Assembly (NCBI GenBank): GCA_022820485.1
Contig: JAJEFJ010000106.1
Coordinates: forward strand, 1 to 64,000
Length of the DNA stretch: 64,000 nucleotides
Source: Candidatus Latescibacterota bacterium
Lineage (GTDB): Bacteria > Latescibacterota > UBA2968 > UBA8231
Direction: 5' to 3'
The position numbers were made by a program, and so were the translations under genes. The notes under the pieces were generated by a model, which worked only from the letters and a program-made list of their open reading frames with translations, was not told where the DNA came from and ran no database searches. Shown piece by piece: positions 42,518-51,150 of this stretch (its first letter is position 1; every line of letters starts with the position of its first letter).

Positions 42518-43681
42518 TTAATAGGTGTGGGCTAGTAAAGGTCGGCCCGGTACCAGCCCTTGCAAAAATTCGCCGCAGGGCAGGCAGCGTATTCCCTGTA
42601 TCTCGATCCGCTCATCGCCCCTATACAGCAAGCATACCTCGGCTTCGGGATAGTCTTGTTTGAAAGCGCGCAGGCTGTTGAGATCGCTCGGGCGAATGGT
42701 GCGGGTGTTTTTGACTTCTATGGCCCAAAAGCCTTCCGGCCCGTAGAGGACAAAATCGACTTCTCTGCCCGACTTGGTGCGCCAAAAGAACAGGGTGTAG
42801 TGCTCGCCGCCGTACGCGTTCCAAGCCCGCAGATGCTGAGCCGCTAGCCCCTCTAGAGCGCTGCCGTGTATTTCCTCGGGGCGATCTAGCGGGCCGGAAG
42901 GCCGCAGCGATTTGAAGACGCCGACATCGAAAAAGTAGAATTTAGGATGGGTGCTTAGGTGTCTTTTGGCCCGCTTAGTAAACACCGGCACCCGAAAACA
43001 TAGCAACAGATCCTCCAAAATGTCGATGTACCCCTCGACGGTTTTCCGCTCGACTTGGCACTCCCTAGCGACCGCGGAAATGCTCAGGACCGATCCATGC
43101 GAAAAGCTGATGGCTTCCAAAAAGCGCGAGAAGTTGCCGACGTTGCGCACCAAGCCTTCCATCTGGACTTCTTCTCGCAGGTAAAGAGCGGCATACGCGC
43201 CGAGTGCCTCTGCGGGAGATGCTGAGTCCACGACCAAGGGCACAAGACCAAAGCGTAGGGCGCGCGCTAGGTCAAAAGTAGCCCCGAGTTCAGCGGCCAT
43301 AAAGGGATGCATGGTCTTGAGCACAGCTCGTCCAGCCAGTAGATCAACCCCGGTACGCTTCAGTTTTCTCGCACTAGAGCCGGTGAGGACGAACCTGAGT
43401 GATCGGTGCTGCTCAATGAGTTGGTGGACTACATCCAATAACTCGGGAAGCTTTTGCACCTCGTCGATTATGACAGTGTCCTTGGCGGGATTGCCGGCGA
43501 TAAGCTCCCGCAGGCGTTCGGGCCGGGCCGCGTAGAGACGATACGTCTCTGGAGCAAGCAGATCCACGAGCAAGGCGTCCTGCAAATGGGCATGGAGCCA
43601 GGTCGATTTGCCTGTGCCGCGAGGACCAAAAAGAAAAAAACTGGTCTCCGATGCTTGGAAAAATCGCCTCTTTATTTCCAT
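42518..43681 (-). CDS. ATP-binding DUF4143 protein
   Basis: A 387-residue protein with an N-terminal AAA-type ATPase (Walker A GPRGTGKS 19-26; Walker B TVIIDEVQKL) and a C-terminal DUF4143 region containing a PD-(D/E)xK-like core (REVDFVLYGPEGFWAIEVKN). This two-part family is widespread in bacteria and archaea, often in mobile or defence contexts, but its target is unknown. No ribosome site is obvious. The upstream region has an AT-rich dyad at 43693-43715. Confidence 0.82.
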   Translation of the reverse strand: MEIKRRFFQASETSFFLFGPRGTGKSTWLHAHLQDALLVDLLAPETYRLYAARPERLRELIAGNPAKDTVIIDEVQKLPELLDVVHQLIEQHRSLRFVLTGSSARKLKRTGVDLLAGRAVLKTMHPFMAAELGATFDLARALRFGLVPLVVDSASPAEALGAYAALYLREEVQMEGLVRNVGNFSRFLEAISFSHGSVLSISAVARECQVERKTVEGYIDILEDLLLCFRVPVFTKRAKRHLSTHPKFYFFDVGVFKSLRPSGPLDRPEEIHGSALEGLAAQHLRAWNAYGGEHYTLFFWRTKSGREVDFVLYGPEGFWAIEVKNTRTIRPSDLNSLRAFKQDYPEAEVCLLYRGDERIEIQGIRCLPCGEFLQGLVPGRPLLAHTY

Positions 43682-43692
43682 TTTTACTTCTT

Positions 43693-43715
43693 TTTTGGAA
43701 TTATTAACTCCAAAA
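43693..43715. promoter_or_regulatory. AT-rich dyad upstream of the DUF4143 gene
   Basis: TTTTGGA (43693-43699) and TCCAAAA (43709-43715) form a perfect 7-bp inverted repeat, 12 bp before the minus-strand start. It could be an operator for autoregulation or a hairpin in the leader. The rest of 43682-43861 shows no gene. Confidence 0.4.
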
Positions 43716-43861
43716 TACCACTTAATGCCCGTCTGTCAAGCAAACTGCTATGCCGCTGGGCATGTTGGATGCGCCGCTGGGTTGGCGGCGGAGTATTGAA
43801 GCACGGACACTCAGCCGTAGAAGTGGTCTGATTCGAGGAAAGATGCGTGCCGCGTCAAATG

Positions 43862-44608
43862 CTACGCGCGGCGCTGGTACGCAATGGCGTAAAAAGCCTG
43901 CGACTGGCCGCTGCGGTTCGGCTCGCTGCGGTGCCAAGTGTAATTGCTGAAGAACAGCCCGTCCCCCGGCTTGGTGGCAATTAGCTTCTCCTCGGCAAAA
44001 TCTACCTGCTCCAGAGGCACCCGATGGCGTTTGAAGGGCCGGAACCCGTCGTCGCTCACGTGGCCCATGGGCGGATCGTCGTAGTAGGATTCGTGCTCGA
44101 TGAGCTGCCATCCTTGGTGGCTGGCCGGCATCACGGCCAAGGCGCTGGCTTCTACCCCGACTTCCGTCAAGGGAATCCAACAGTTGCACCCCAACTCTGG
44201 CGCTATTTTCCAGTAGAACGAATCCTGATGGAAATAGCTACAGCCCCCCTGCTCTTCGACGATCGCGGCGTGCTTGACCCCTATCTGATCGGTAAACCGT
44301 TCCACTGGCCCTTCCAGCAGACCCGCCATGACTTCGGCCAAGCGCGGATGGTCGGCGACCTGTGCGAACACCTCCTCCTGGCTGGCCGGCTGCTGAATAC
44401 CGCCCGGCAGCGGACTGCCCCCGGCGGCTTTATAACGACTTGGATCGAGCACTTGGAAATGCCTCTCCGACCAGTCGGGTAAGACCCCGGCTATTTCCAT
44501 AGTGCGCTGGCGAGCGGCCTTGATCAGATCGTTCGGGATCAATTCTTCGACTAGGCAATAGCCTTCTTCGCGGTATTGCCGTAGGTGTGTCTCTGTCGCT
44601 AAAACCAT
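43862..44608 (-). CDS. Phytanoyl-CoA dioxygenase-family protein (2)
   Basis: A 248-residue PhyH-family oxygenase from the ATG at 44608, which GGAGGAG precedes by 5 bp; the in-frame reading to 44692 is not needed. Iron ligands are H127-x-D129 in YFHQDSFYW and the distal His/Arg in TWHRSEPNRSGQ. It lies downstream of the Eis-like acetyltransferase gene on the same strand, 31 bp apart, so an operon is likely. It is not closely similar to the other two PhyH proteins here. Confidence 0.82.
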   Translation of the reverse strand: MVLATETHLRQYREEGYCLVEELIPNDLIKAARQRTMEIAGVLPDWSERHFQVLDPSRYKAAGGSPLPGGIQQPASQEEVFAQVADHPRLAEVMAGLLEGPVERFTDQIGVKHAAIVEEQGGCSYFHQDSFYWKIAPELGCNCWIPLTEVGVEASALAVMPASHQGWQLIEHESYYDDPPMGHVSDDGFRPFKRHRVPLEQVDFAEEKLIATKPGDGLFFSNYTWHRSEPNRSGQSQAFYAIAYQRRA

Positions 44609-44639
44609 AATTCTCCTCCCGCGAATTATGCGTCTGGCC

Positions 44640-45824
44640 CTACCCTGCCTCAACATCAGAGCGGTACGGTACGCGCCCATGCAACAACGCATCGCAGGCC
44701 GCCCCCACCGCCGGATTGCCGCCGGTCAAACGCCCCATGGCCCGCGCTTGAGCCACGGTCAAGCCGCCGGCAAACAATTGCGTAAAAGTGTTAATATCGC
44801 AACACAGCGCGTCTTTATCTGCCTTTTCCGAAACTTGCACCTGACCTCCTTCAACCTGCACTGTCGTGGCCAGCGGCTTGTCGGCATTCACCACCCAATC
44901 GGCCACCTCAAACGAGACCGTCGCCTGCAAATTTTCAGGCGGCTTGAGATGCGCTAGCGCTTGGGCTACGTCCAGTACGCGCAACGCCAAGTCGAACTCA
45001 ACGGATGCGTTAAAGCGCTCTGGGAATGCGCCGAGCAGCAAGCTGTCGGGCGGCAGATCGAGGTTCAAGGCCGCTACCCCGTCCATATCAGCCACGGACC
45101 GCACGAACTTCAATTGAGCGGCAAAAGAGGCCCCGTGCAGCTCTCGCACGGTAATGCGTTTACCTTGGCCGCGCCCCAAGTCCCCTATTAACATCAGAGC
45201 CGAGCAATCCACTGCGCCACCGTCCCCCTCCAGCACCCAAAGCTCGCGCCGTATATCCTCCTTTTGCCAAAACGCTTCTGAACGCACCGACTGCCCATTC
45301 CGCAACTGCGCCCCCTCGGTATGCAGCCGATGCACGGCACTCGCGTCCTCCGCAGTCGCCCGCCGCACCGTCCCAGTCTCCTCCGTGGCCTGACGCACCA
45401 AATCCGGCCATACTTTCAGTTCCAATCTCGGCGCTGGACAAGCCCAGCCGAACTTGCCGTACCACCTAAAGGAAAAAGGCCACAGCGGACTAACGCAGCA
45501 ACCGCGTTCCCGCAGGATGTGAATGGCCCGCACCATAAGCCCACCCGCGTGCCCGCGCCGCTTGTGCTTGGGGTCGGTAGCCACCCCGCCAATGGCCCCG
45601 GCCGGAATCTGCGCCGCGCCCCACCACAGCGATTCGGGCTGATAGCCCAAGACACACACCATAGTCCCCTCCCCATCAAAGCCAGCTAGCGCCGTCTCAT
45701 CCTCCCCATACCAATCTTCGGCGTGTTCCATAAAGGCGCGTCCGGCCACTAGGCGGGCATGGGGTAAATCCTCTGATCCTAGCTGGCGGATATTTAGGTC
45801 TTTATTGTAATGGGGTTGCTGCAT
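44640..45824 (-). CDS. Eis-like GNAT acetyltransferase
   Basis: A 394-residue protein with the layout of the Eis family: an N-terminal GNAT domain (acetyl-CoA loop GGVATDPKHKRRGHAGGLM, about 79-97), a second GNAT-like region and a C-terminal SCP2-like sterol-carrier domain (DALCCDINTFTQLFAGGLT). Eis proteins acetylate aminoglycosides or other amines. The ATG at 45824 has AAAAGGAGA before it; the ATG at 45842 lies within that site. It shares an operon with the PhyH gene. Confidence 0.8.
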   Translation of the reverse strand: MQQPHYNKDLNIRQLGSEDLPHARLVAGRAFMEHAEDWYGEDETALAGFDGEGTMVCVLGYQPESLWWGAAQIPAGAIGGVATDPKHKRRGHAGGLMVRAIHILRERGCCVSPLWPFSFRWYGKFGWACPAPRLELKVWPDLVRQATEETGTVRRATAEDASAVHRLHTEGAQLRNGQSVRSEAFWQKEDIRRELWVLEGDGGAVDCSALMLIGDLGRGQGKRITVRELHGASFAAQLKFVRSVADMDGVAALNLDLPPDSLLLGAFPERFNASVEFDLALRVLDVAQALAHLKPPENLQATVSFEVADWVVNADKPLATTVQVEGGQVQVSEKADKDALCCDINTFTQLFAGGLTVAQARAMGRLTGGNPAVGAACDALLHGRVPYRSDVEAG

Positions 45825-45937
45825 CGCCGTTCTCCTTTTCATGGCGATTGGTGTCGCACCTCGGCTCCACCGAAGTTCATCTAATTTCGCAAGGAATAGC
45901 GACTTGGAGGGACCAAAATGAGCACTAAGACGAACAA

Positions 45938-46219
45938 TTATCGATAAATATCGCGCCGATGACCTATTTCCACTACAAGTAGTGTATCATCTCGAATTTC
46001 GTAAATAATGCGATACACACCAACGCGGATCCTGTAGCGATCAGAAAACCCTTTGAGTTTAACACACCTAGGGGGACGGGGCTCTGTTCTCAAGGCATCA
46101 ATATGGGGTTGAATTCGACGTTGGATCTGGGCGGGTAATGTTAAAAATTGTCTGCGTGAACGGGGTGTGAAACCGATTGAGTGAGCTACAATCCCGCTTC
46201 TTTTTTCACTTTTTCCCAT
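45938..46219 (-). CDS. RelE/ParE-family toxin
   Basis: A 93-residue RelE-like toxin: SRRQFLTLPAQIQRRIQPHI helix, then GFSDRYRIRVGVYRIIYEIR and LLVVEIGHRRDIYR, the typical mRNA-interferase core with the final R-x-x-I-Y-R. Its start overlaps the antitoxin gene by 34 bp. DNA is AT-rich relative to the genes around it. It should cleave mRNA at the ribosome unless bound by the antitoxin. Confidence 0.84.
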   Translation of the reverse strand: MGKSEKRSGIVAHSIGFTPRSRRQFLTLPAQIQRRIQPHIDALRTEPRPPRCVKLKGFSDRYRIRVGVYRIIYEIRDDTLLVVEIGHRRDIYR

Positions 46220-46449
46220 GAAACGGGTTGTTCTCCTGTTCGTTCCATTTCTTTCAAGGCTTGATCGGCAGCTCGGTTGTCAATGACATCTTCCAAAAAT
46301 TGACAAATTTCTTCTTCGGGAATGCCCTGCTTTTGAGCTTTAACGACGGCATTCTCGAATGCTTCCCAAAGCTCTCTTTGTATATTTTCAGGCTGCTTGG
46401 CTATCGTTGGACAAGATAGCGGTACGTCAATGTGAATCGAAGTGGTCAT
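46186..46449 (-). CDS. Antitoxin of the RelE/ParE pair
   Basis: An 87-residue acidic protein (EEEICQFLEDVIDNRAADQA, PVSWEKVKKEAGL) with an N-terminal segment that may dimerise. The C-terminal V-S-W-E-x-V-K motif is typical of antitoxins that precede RelE-like toxins. AAGGAG lies upstream of the ATG. It overlaps the toxin by 34 bp, which implies coupled translation. Confidence 0.74.
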   Translation of the reverse strand: MTTSIHIDVPLSCPTIAKQPENIQRELWEAFENAVVKAQKQGIPEEEICQFLEDVIDNRAADQALKEMERTGEQPVSWEKVKKEAGL

Positions 46450-46482
46450 TAAGATACTCCTTCAAGAATGTAAACATCTAAA

Positions 46483-46611
46483 CTATCCCCATCCCTTCCT
46501 ATTGCACTCGTGATTTTCGCCGGAGGCTGGCGGCCTCTTTTCCAAGTGTTCGGCAAGAATTCGCGCTTGCCGCTTGGTAGGCCGCAGCCGATATTTGAAA
46601 GCCTTAAGCAT
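46483..46611 (-). pseudogene. TnpB (IS200/IS605) N-terminal relic
   Basis: Starting at 46611 the minus strand reads MLKAFKYRLRPTKRQARILA, the diagnostic N-terminus of TnpB/OrfB (the MLKAFKYRLxPTxxQ start), followed by EHLE. After 23 residues the likeness ends and the frame closes at 46483. Nearly the whole of a protein of about 370-400 residues is missing, so this is a deletion remnant of an IS605-type element. No omega-RNA-like or end hairpin is evident. Confidence 0.68.
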
Positions 46612-46704
46612 AACAAAAAACATTGGCTTAGAATACAACCCTGTCAAGGGACTTCCCGGGCTATCGTTCTGGTGGTCATCTGACCAACATAAACGGGTAT
46701 TGAG

Positions 46705-47829
46705 ATGAAAATCAGCGATCAAGGCATCATCAACCGCGGCGAACCCAATACGCCGCACGCCTTTTCGACCTTTCCCGCACTCATCCCACTGGCCGACGGC
46801 TCGCTGCTGGCCACCTACCGCGTCGGCAGCAGCAAGGATTCAGCGGACGGCACGATCGAACTGAAACGTTCGGACGATGGCGGGCAGTCTTGGAGCGCAC
46901 CCGCACCCCCTTTTGCCACGACCTTAAACGGGCTGAACGGCTCGCTCCGGGTCGGCTATATCACCGACTTAGGCAACGGCCACCTATTGCTCGCCGCCAT
47001 GTGGGTGGACCGCCAGACCTATCCGGGCCAACCCCTCTTTAACGAAGAGACCGAAGGCTGTCTGCCGATGGAAATCGTCTTGGCCGATTCCCACGACCTA
47101 GGGCGCACCTGGTCCGACTGGCGCGTCGTGTCCGTCCCCCCGGACGTCGGCCCACCCAGCCTGACCAACCCCGTACTCATCCTACCTAGCGGTCGGCTGG
47201 CCTTGAGCATCGAGACCAATAAAACCTATTTGGACCGGGGCCAGTGGCTGCAGCGAGTGGTGTATTTGCACTCTGAAGATCAGGGCCAGACCTGGAGCGA
47301 TCCCGTCACCACCTGCCAAGACCCCACCGGCCGCATCTTCAACTGGGACCAACGCGCCGGAGTCTCCCCCGATGGCCGCGTGGTCACCTTCACCTGGACC
47401 TACGACCGGCAGACGACTCAATACCTCAATATCCAGCGTCACCTCAGTTCAGACGAAGGCGCGACTTGGTCTGCCCCCGACGATCTCGGCTTCCCCGACC
47501 AAGCCGCGCATCCAGCCATTTTGCCCGATGGCCGCGTGGTCTTGGCCTGGGTCGATCGCTTCCAGTCTCACTCGATCCGTGCCCGCCTAGCCCCGGCGGC
47601 AGACGCCCCCTTTGACGCGAACACCGAAGTGGAGCTGTACTGCCAAACCACCGACTCCCCGCAATCCGCTGCCGGCCAAGGCGACACCGGCGACCTGCTG
47701 GCCGAAATGGGCCTGTGGAGTTTTGGCCTACCCTTTTCAGCAGCCCTGCCCGACGGCGACGTCATGGTCGTCTATTACGCCGGCGACGACGCCTGCATGG
47801 AAGTGCGCTGGGCCCGTTTGTCTCTATAG
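46705..47829 (+). CDS. Sialidase-type (BNR/Asp-box) propeller protein
   Basis: A 374-residue protein with several Asp-boxes: SDDGGQSWSAP, DLGRTWSDW, SEDQGQTWSDP and SDEGATWSAP, which form the turns of a six-bladed sialidase propeller. Exo-alpha-sialidases or other glycan-binding propellers share them. No signal peptide is present, and the catalytic Arg triad cannot be assigned with confidence. It is followed 9 bp later by a PIN toxin gene of clearly different composition. Confidence 0.78.
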   Translation: MKISDQGIINRGEPNTPHAFSTFPALIPLADGSLLATYRVGSSKDSADGTIELKRSDDGGQSWSAPAPPFATTLNGLNGSLRVGYITDLGNGHLLLAAMWVDRQTYPGQPLFNEETEGCLPMEIVLADSHDLGRTWSDWRVVSVPPDVGPPSLTNPVLILPSGRLALSIETNKTYLDRGQWLQRVVYLHSEDQGQTWSDPVTTCQDPTGRIFNWDQRAGVSPDGRVVTFTWTYDRQTTQYLNIQRHLSSDEGATWSAPDDLGFPDQAAHPAILPDGRVVLAWVDRFQSHSIRARLAPAADAPFDANTEVELYCQTTDSPQSAAGQGDTGDLLAEMGLWSFGLPFSAALPDGDVMVVYYAGDDACMEVRWARLSL

Positions 47830-47838
47830 GAGGACAAT

Positions 47839-48273
47839 TTGGCAACGCCGCCGCTAGTCGTTCTCGATACAAATGTGCTTGTCGCTGGACTATGTCGCCG
47901 CGCAGACTCTCCTAGTTTCAAAATGCTTCAGCATATCCAACAGGCAACCATTCCCTTAGTTTTGACACAAAAGCTGTATCTTGAATATGAATCGGTCTTA
48001 ACAAGAAGAAGCATTCTCAAATTAATAGGTGCTAGTAAAGAAGAAATTGGGTTTATCTTAGACGCATTGCTGGCACTTGCCTATCAATCTGAAGTATTTT
48101 ATTTATGGCGTCCAAACCTACCTGATGAAGAAGACAATTTTGTATTAGAAGCGGCTGTTGCAACCAACGCTTTGGTGGTGACTAAAAATACTACTGACTT
48201 TCAGAGGGGTGAGTTGAAATTTCCAGACCTTGTGATTTTGACCCCTCAACAGTTCTGCGATCTGTATCTATAG
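47839..48273 (+). CDS. PIN-domain toxin
   Basis: A 144-residue PIN-fold protein with a TTG start at 47839, five bases after AGGAGG. The active-site acids are D9 of LDTNVLV, the E of EYESVL, and DEEDNFVLEAA. It is AT-rich compared with the sialidase gene just before it. The partner antitoxin is encoded downstream, the reverse of the usual antitoxin-first order. It is likely a ribonuclease. Confidence 0.8.
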   Translation: MATPPLVVLDTNVLVAGLCRRADSPSFKMLQHIQQATIPLVLTQKLYLEYESVLTRRSILKLIGASKEEIGFILDALLALAYQSEVFYLWRPNLPDEEDNFVLEAAVATNALVVTKNTTDFQRGELKFPDLVILTPQQFCDLYL

Positions 48274-48289
48274 CCAATGGAGAAAGACC

Positions 48290-48556
48290 ATGAGCGAGAT
48301 TTCTGTACGATTGCCAGATGAGCTAAAAGACAAAGCGATGCGGCTGGCTAAAAAGAAAAACATGTCTTTTAACAGTCTGGTAAACTATTGGCTTCAAGCG
48401 GCTGTCCAACAGGATGAAACTATCGAGTGGATGAAAAGTCGTCTGAGTGGAAAAAATCCCGATCTCGCGATCGCTAAGTTCGGAGCTTTCCTAAAAAAAA
48501 CGCAGCCTGGAGATGAGCCAACTCTGGCTGAAATTCAGCAGGCGATGAAAGAATAG
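48290..48556 (+). CDS. Ribbon-helix-helix antitoxin
   Basis: An 88-residue protein whose N-terminus EISVRLPDELKDKAMRLAKK and following NMSFNSLVNYWLQ form an Arc-like ribbon-helix-helix DNA-binding domain. The C-terminal half (RLSGKNPDLAIAKFGAFLKK) is the likely toxin-binding part. A GGAGAAAG site precedes the ATG. It lies 16 bp after the PIN gene and shares its AT-rich composition. Confidence 0.78.
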   Translation: MSEISVRLPDELKDKAMRLAKKKNMSFNSLVNYWLQAAVQQDETIEWMKSRLSGKNPDLAIAKFGAFLKKTQPGDEPTLAEIQQAMKE

Positions 48557-48634
48557 CCAAGAACGAGACTCTGCCGCAGGACTGGACGAGGCGTGGCAGA
48601 CTCCGCCCGAACTGTGAACAGGAGGACGCCTCCC

Positions 48635-50080
48635 ATGCCCCAACAGCGCCCCAATCTACTCTACATCCACTCCGACCAGCACAATCCCTACGTCATGGGC
48701 TGCGCTGGCGATCCGGTGGTGGAAACGCCGCACTTAGATCGCCTCGCCGCCGAGGGCGTGCAATGCACCCAAGTGTACTGCCCATCGCCAGTGTGCGTGG
48801 CCTCGCGCATGGCCATGCTTGCGGGACGCTACCCCAGCGACATCGAAGTGTGGACCAACAATCAAATCCTCGATTCGGGGGTGCCGACAATGGCCCACGC
48901 CATGGGAGCGGCCGGGTATCGACCCGTGCTGATCGGTCGCATGCACTCAATAGGCCCCGACCAATTGCACGGCTATGTCGCAAGGCCGGTGGGCGACCAC
49001 TCCTCCAATTGGCCCGGCGGGGGACAAGCCCCGGCCATGAGTCGCAGCAGTCTGGAGAAAGCCGGACCGGGACAGAGCTCGTACCAGGTACACGACGAGG
49101 ACGTGACCGCAGCAGCCGTGTACTTTCTAAATCAACTGGGAGTGCAGAAGCGCGCCGGTCAAGCCGAAGGCCCCTTCAGCCTCAGCATCGGCTTTATGCT
49201 GCCGCATTCTCCCTATTTGGCGCGGCGGCCCCTGTACGATTACTACCGAGCGAGAATTCGCCCACCCACAGTGCGCGAGCCTTTCGGCGATCACCTCCAC
49301 CCGGCGATTCACTGGTGGCGGGCCCACGGCGGTTTACAGGAAGTTCCTGAAGAATGGGTGCTCAACGCCCGGGCTGCTTATTGGGCCTTGGTCGCCGCAA
49401 TGGACGACATGATCGGCCGCATTTTAACAGCCCTGCGAGAAAACGACTTGGCCGACAACACCTTGGTGGTGTACAGCTCAGATCACGGCGAGTTGGTCGG
49501 CGAGCACGACTTGTGGATGAAGCGAACTTTTTACGAAGAGTCCGCCAAAGTGCCAGCCATTGTCTCCTATCCCGGCGTATTGCCAGCAGGGACGCAATGC
49601 GACCGGGTCATGAGCGCCTTGGACCTCAACGCCACCATGCTCCAAGCCCTAGGTGCCCCGCCCTTACCCAATTCGCCGGGCCGGTCAGCGCTGGAATTGT
49701 TGCGCACGGGCCGTGGCGATTGGGAGGACGTAGCCTTCTCGGAATACGCCCTGCGCGAAGGCCAAGTGCAGCGCATGGTGCGCCGCGGGCCGTGGAAGCT
49801 GATCTACCACTGGCGAGAGCGCCCCCAGTTGTTCAATCTAGCAGAAGATCCCCACGAGCAGGTGGATCGAGCCGCCGACCCAGAACGCCAAGAGTTGATA
49901 GCCGAGTTGACCGACTTAGTCTTAGACGGGTGGGACCCAGCCCATGTCGCGGCGCGGCTAGAGGCGCGGCAGGCGGATATCGACTTAATCCGCGACTGGG
50001 CCGAACAAACCAACGCACCCGACCAGTTCCGCTGGGATCAGCGGCCGGACATGACCTATCGGGAGCCTCCATCTGGTTGA
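48635..50080 (+). CDS. Sulfatase (formylglycine type)
   Basis: A 481-residue sulfatase starting at 48635, behind AGGAGGACG; the frame is open to 48593 but that start has no ribosome site. The catalytic signature is C54-V-A-S-R58, the C-x-A-x-R form, so C54 should be converted to formylglycine, unlike the enzyme at 26537. The metal site includes D14 in IHSDQHN and the pair DHGELVGEHDLW. No signal peptide is seen. No sulfatase-maturing enzyme is encoded in this window. The substrate is unknown. Confidence 0.85.
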   Translation: MPQQRPNLLYIHSDQHNPYVMGCAGDPVVETPHLDRLAAEGVQCTQVYCPSPVCVASRMAMLAGRYPSDIEVWTNNQILDSGVPTMAHAMGAAGYRPVLIGRMHSIGPDQLHGYVARPVGDHSSNWPGGGQAPAMSRSSLEKAGPGQSSYQVHDEDVTAAAVYFLNQLGVQKRAGQAEGPFSLSIGFMLPHSPYLARRPLYDYYRARIRPPTVREPFGDHLHPAIHWWRAHGGLQEVPEEWVLNARAAYWALVAAMDDMIGRILTALRENDLADNTLVVYSSDHGELVGEHDLWMKRTFYEESAKVPAIVSYPGVLPAGTQCDRVMSALDLNATMLQALGAPPLPNSPGRSALELLRTGRGDWEDVAFSEYALREGQVQRMVRRGPWKLIYHWRERPQLFNLAEDPHEQVDRAADPERQELIAELTDLVLDGWDPAHVAARLEARQADIDLIRDWAEQTNAPDQFRWDQRPDMTYREPPSG

Positions 50081-50127
50081 TCCCCCACCTTCAGACGCCT
50101 ATATTGCCCCGCGCCAGGAGCATCCCC

Positions 50128-50925
50128 ATGAGCACAGAACTTTTCGACTTGACCGGCCAAGTTGCCGTGGTGATCGGCGGAGCCCGCGATTTGGGCCGCG
50201 ACATGGCCGAGAGCCTAGCCGACGCCGGTTGCCATCTGGCCATTACGTCGCGCCAAGAAGCCAATGCCCAAGCCACTGCCGAGCACCTCAAAGAGACCTA
50301 CGGCTGTGAGGTGTACAGCGCCGCCCTCGACATCTGCGACCACGCCGCCCTCAGCCAATTCGCCCAAGACGTGTGCCAGTGGCAAGGCCGCGTCGATGTG
50401 GTGGTCAACAACGCCGGCGGCGGCTTGAGGCTTTCTACCACCGACCCGTTCGAGCGCAAGCCCGAAGACGCCCGCCTGCTCATCGACACCAATCTGACCG
50501 GCCCCCTCTTCTCCTGTCAGATCTTCGGCCGCATCATGGCCGCACAAGGCTCGGGCTCCATTATCAACATCGCCTCCATCGCCGGTCTAGTCGGCCGTGA
50601 TCGCCGCATGTACGAGCGCACTGGCTTGGGCCAGCAACCGCTCGACTACGCCGCAGCCAAAGCCGGCGTCATCGGTCTGACGATGGACGCGGCCGCCTAT
50701 TTAGCCCCTATGGGAGTGCGGGTCAACGCCATCTCGCCCGGCGGCTTTGAGCGCGGCCAACCCCAGGCCTTTATCGACGCGTACAGCGACGCCACCGCCT
50801 TGGGCCGCATGGGCCGCGACGGCCTAGACCTGAAGGGAGCGGTGCGCTTTTTGGCCTCGCCCGCCGCCGACTATATCACTGGGCACAACTTGGTGGTAGA
50901 TGGCGGCTTTTGCATGTGGAAGTAG
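50128..50925 (+). CDS. SDR-family oxidoreductase
   Basis: A 265-residue classical short-chain dehydrogenase: TGQVAVVIGGARDLGRDMAE (cofactor loop with G-x-x-x-L-G-R), NNAGGG, the catalytic Ser (NIASIAG) and Tyr/Lys in DYAAAKAG. A C-terminal INGxNLVVDGGF-type block (ITGHNLVVDGGF) supports NAD(P)-dependent dehydrogenase or reductase activity. The start at 50128 follows CCAGGAG; the longer frame from 49354 covers the sulfatase gene in another frame and is not real. It sits 47 bp after the sulfatase gene. Confidence 0.88.
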   Translation: MSTELFDLTGQVAVVIGGARDLGRDMAESLADAGCHLAITSRQEANAQATAEHLKETYGCEVYSAALDICDHAALSQFAQDVCQWQGRVDVVVNNAGGGLRLSTTDPFERKPEDARLLIDTNLTGPLFSCQIFGRIMAAQGSGSIINIASIAGLVGRDRRMYERTGLGQQPLDYAAAKAGVIGLTMDAAAYLAPMGVRVNAISPGGFERGQPQAFIDAYSDATALGRMGRDGLDLKGAVRFLASPAADYITGHNLVVDGGFCMWK

Positions 50926-51063
50926 CGTCTTAGAGGATAAGCCATGGCGACGATCCCTTGGTGCTGCCAGTGTCGCGCTATTGGCGACCCCAAGACGAGG
51001 ATATCCCGCTCAAAGCGTGGGCGGAGAATTATCGGTGATGCACTCCAAATGACGTCCCCCATC

Positions 51064-51091
51064 TCTGCGTTCATCTGCGTCCATCTGAGGA
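51064..51091 (+). repeat. CATCTGCG dispersed repeat
   Basis: CTGCGTTCATCTGCGTCCAT then CTGAGGAT, closely related to copies at 32853 and 34784. It is intergenic, 60 bp upstream of the third PhyH gene. Confidence 0.6.
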
Positions 51092-51150
51092 TACTCTGCC
51101 CCCGTGCGACACCGCCGAGGGTTTGAGCACCTAAAACAGGAGACCATCCC

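Noticed and set aside
43722..44189. 155-codon minus-strand frame near the second PhyH gene
   Set aside because: Overlaps the PhyH gene in another frame and shows no motif.
49354..50127. Long N-terminal extension of the SDR gene
   Set aside because: It overlaps the sulfatase gene in another frame and is Arg/Pro-rich; the ATG at 50128 with CCAGGAG gives a normal SDR start.
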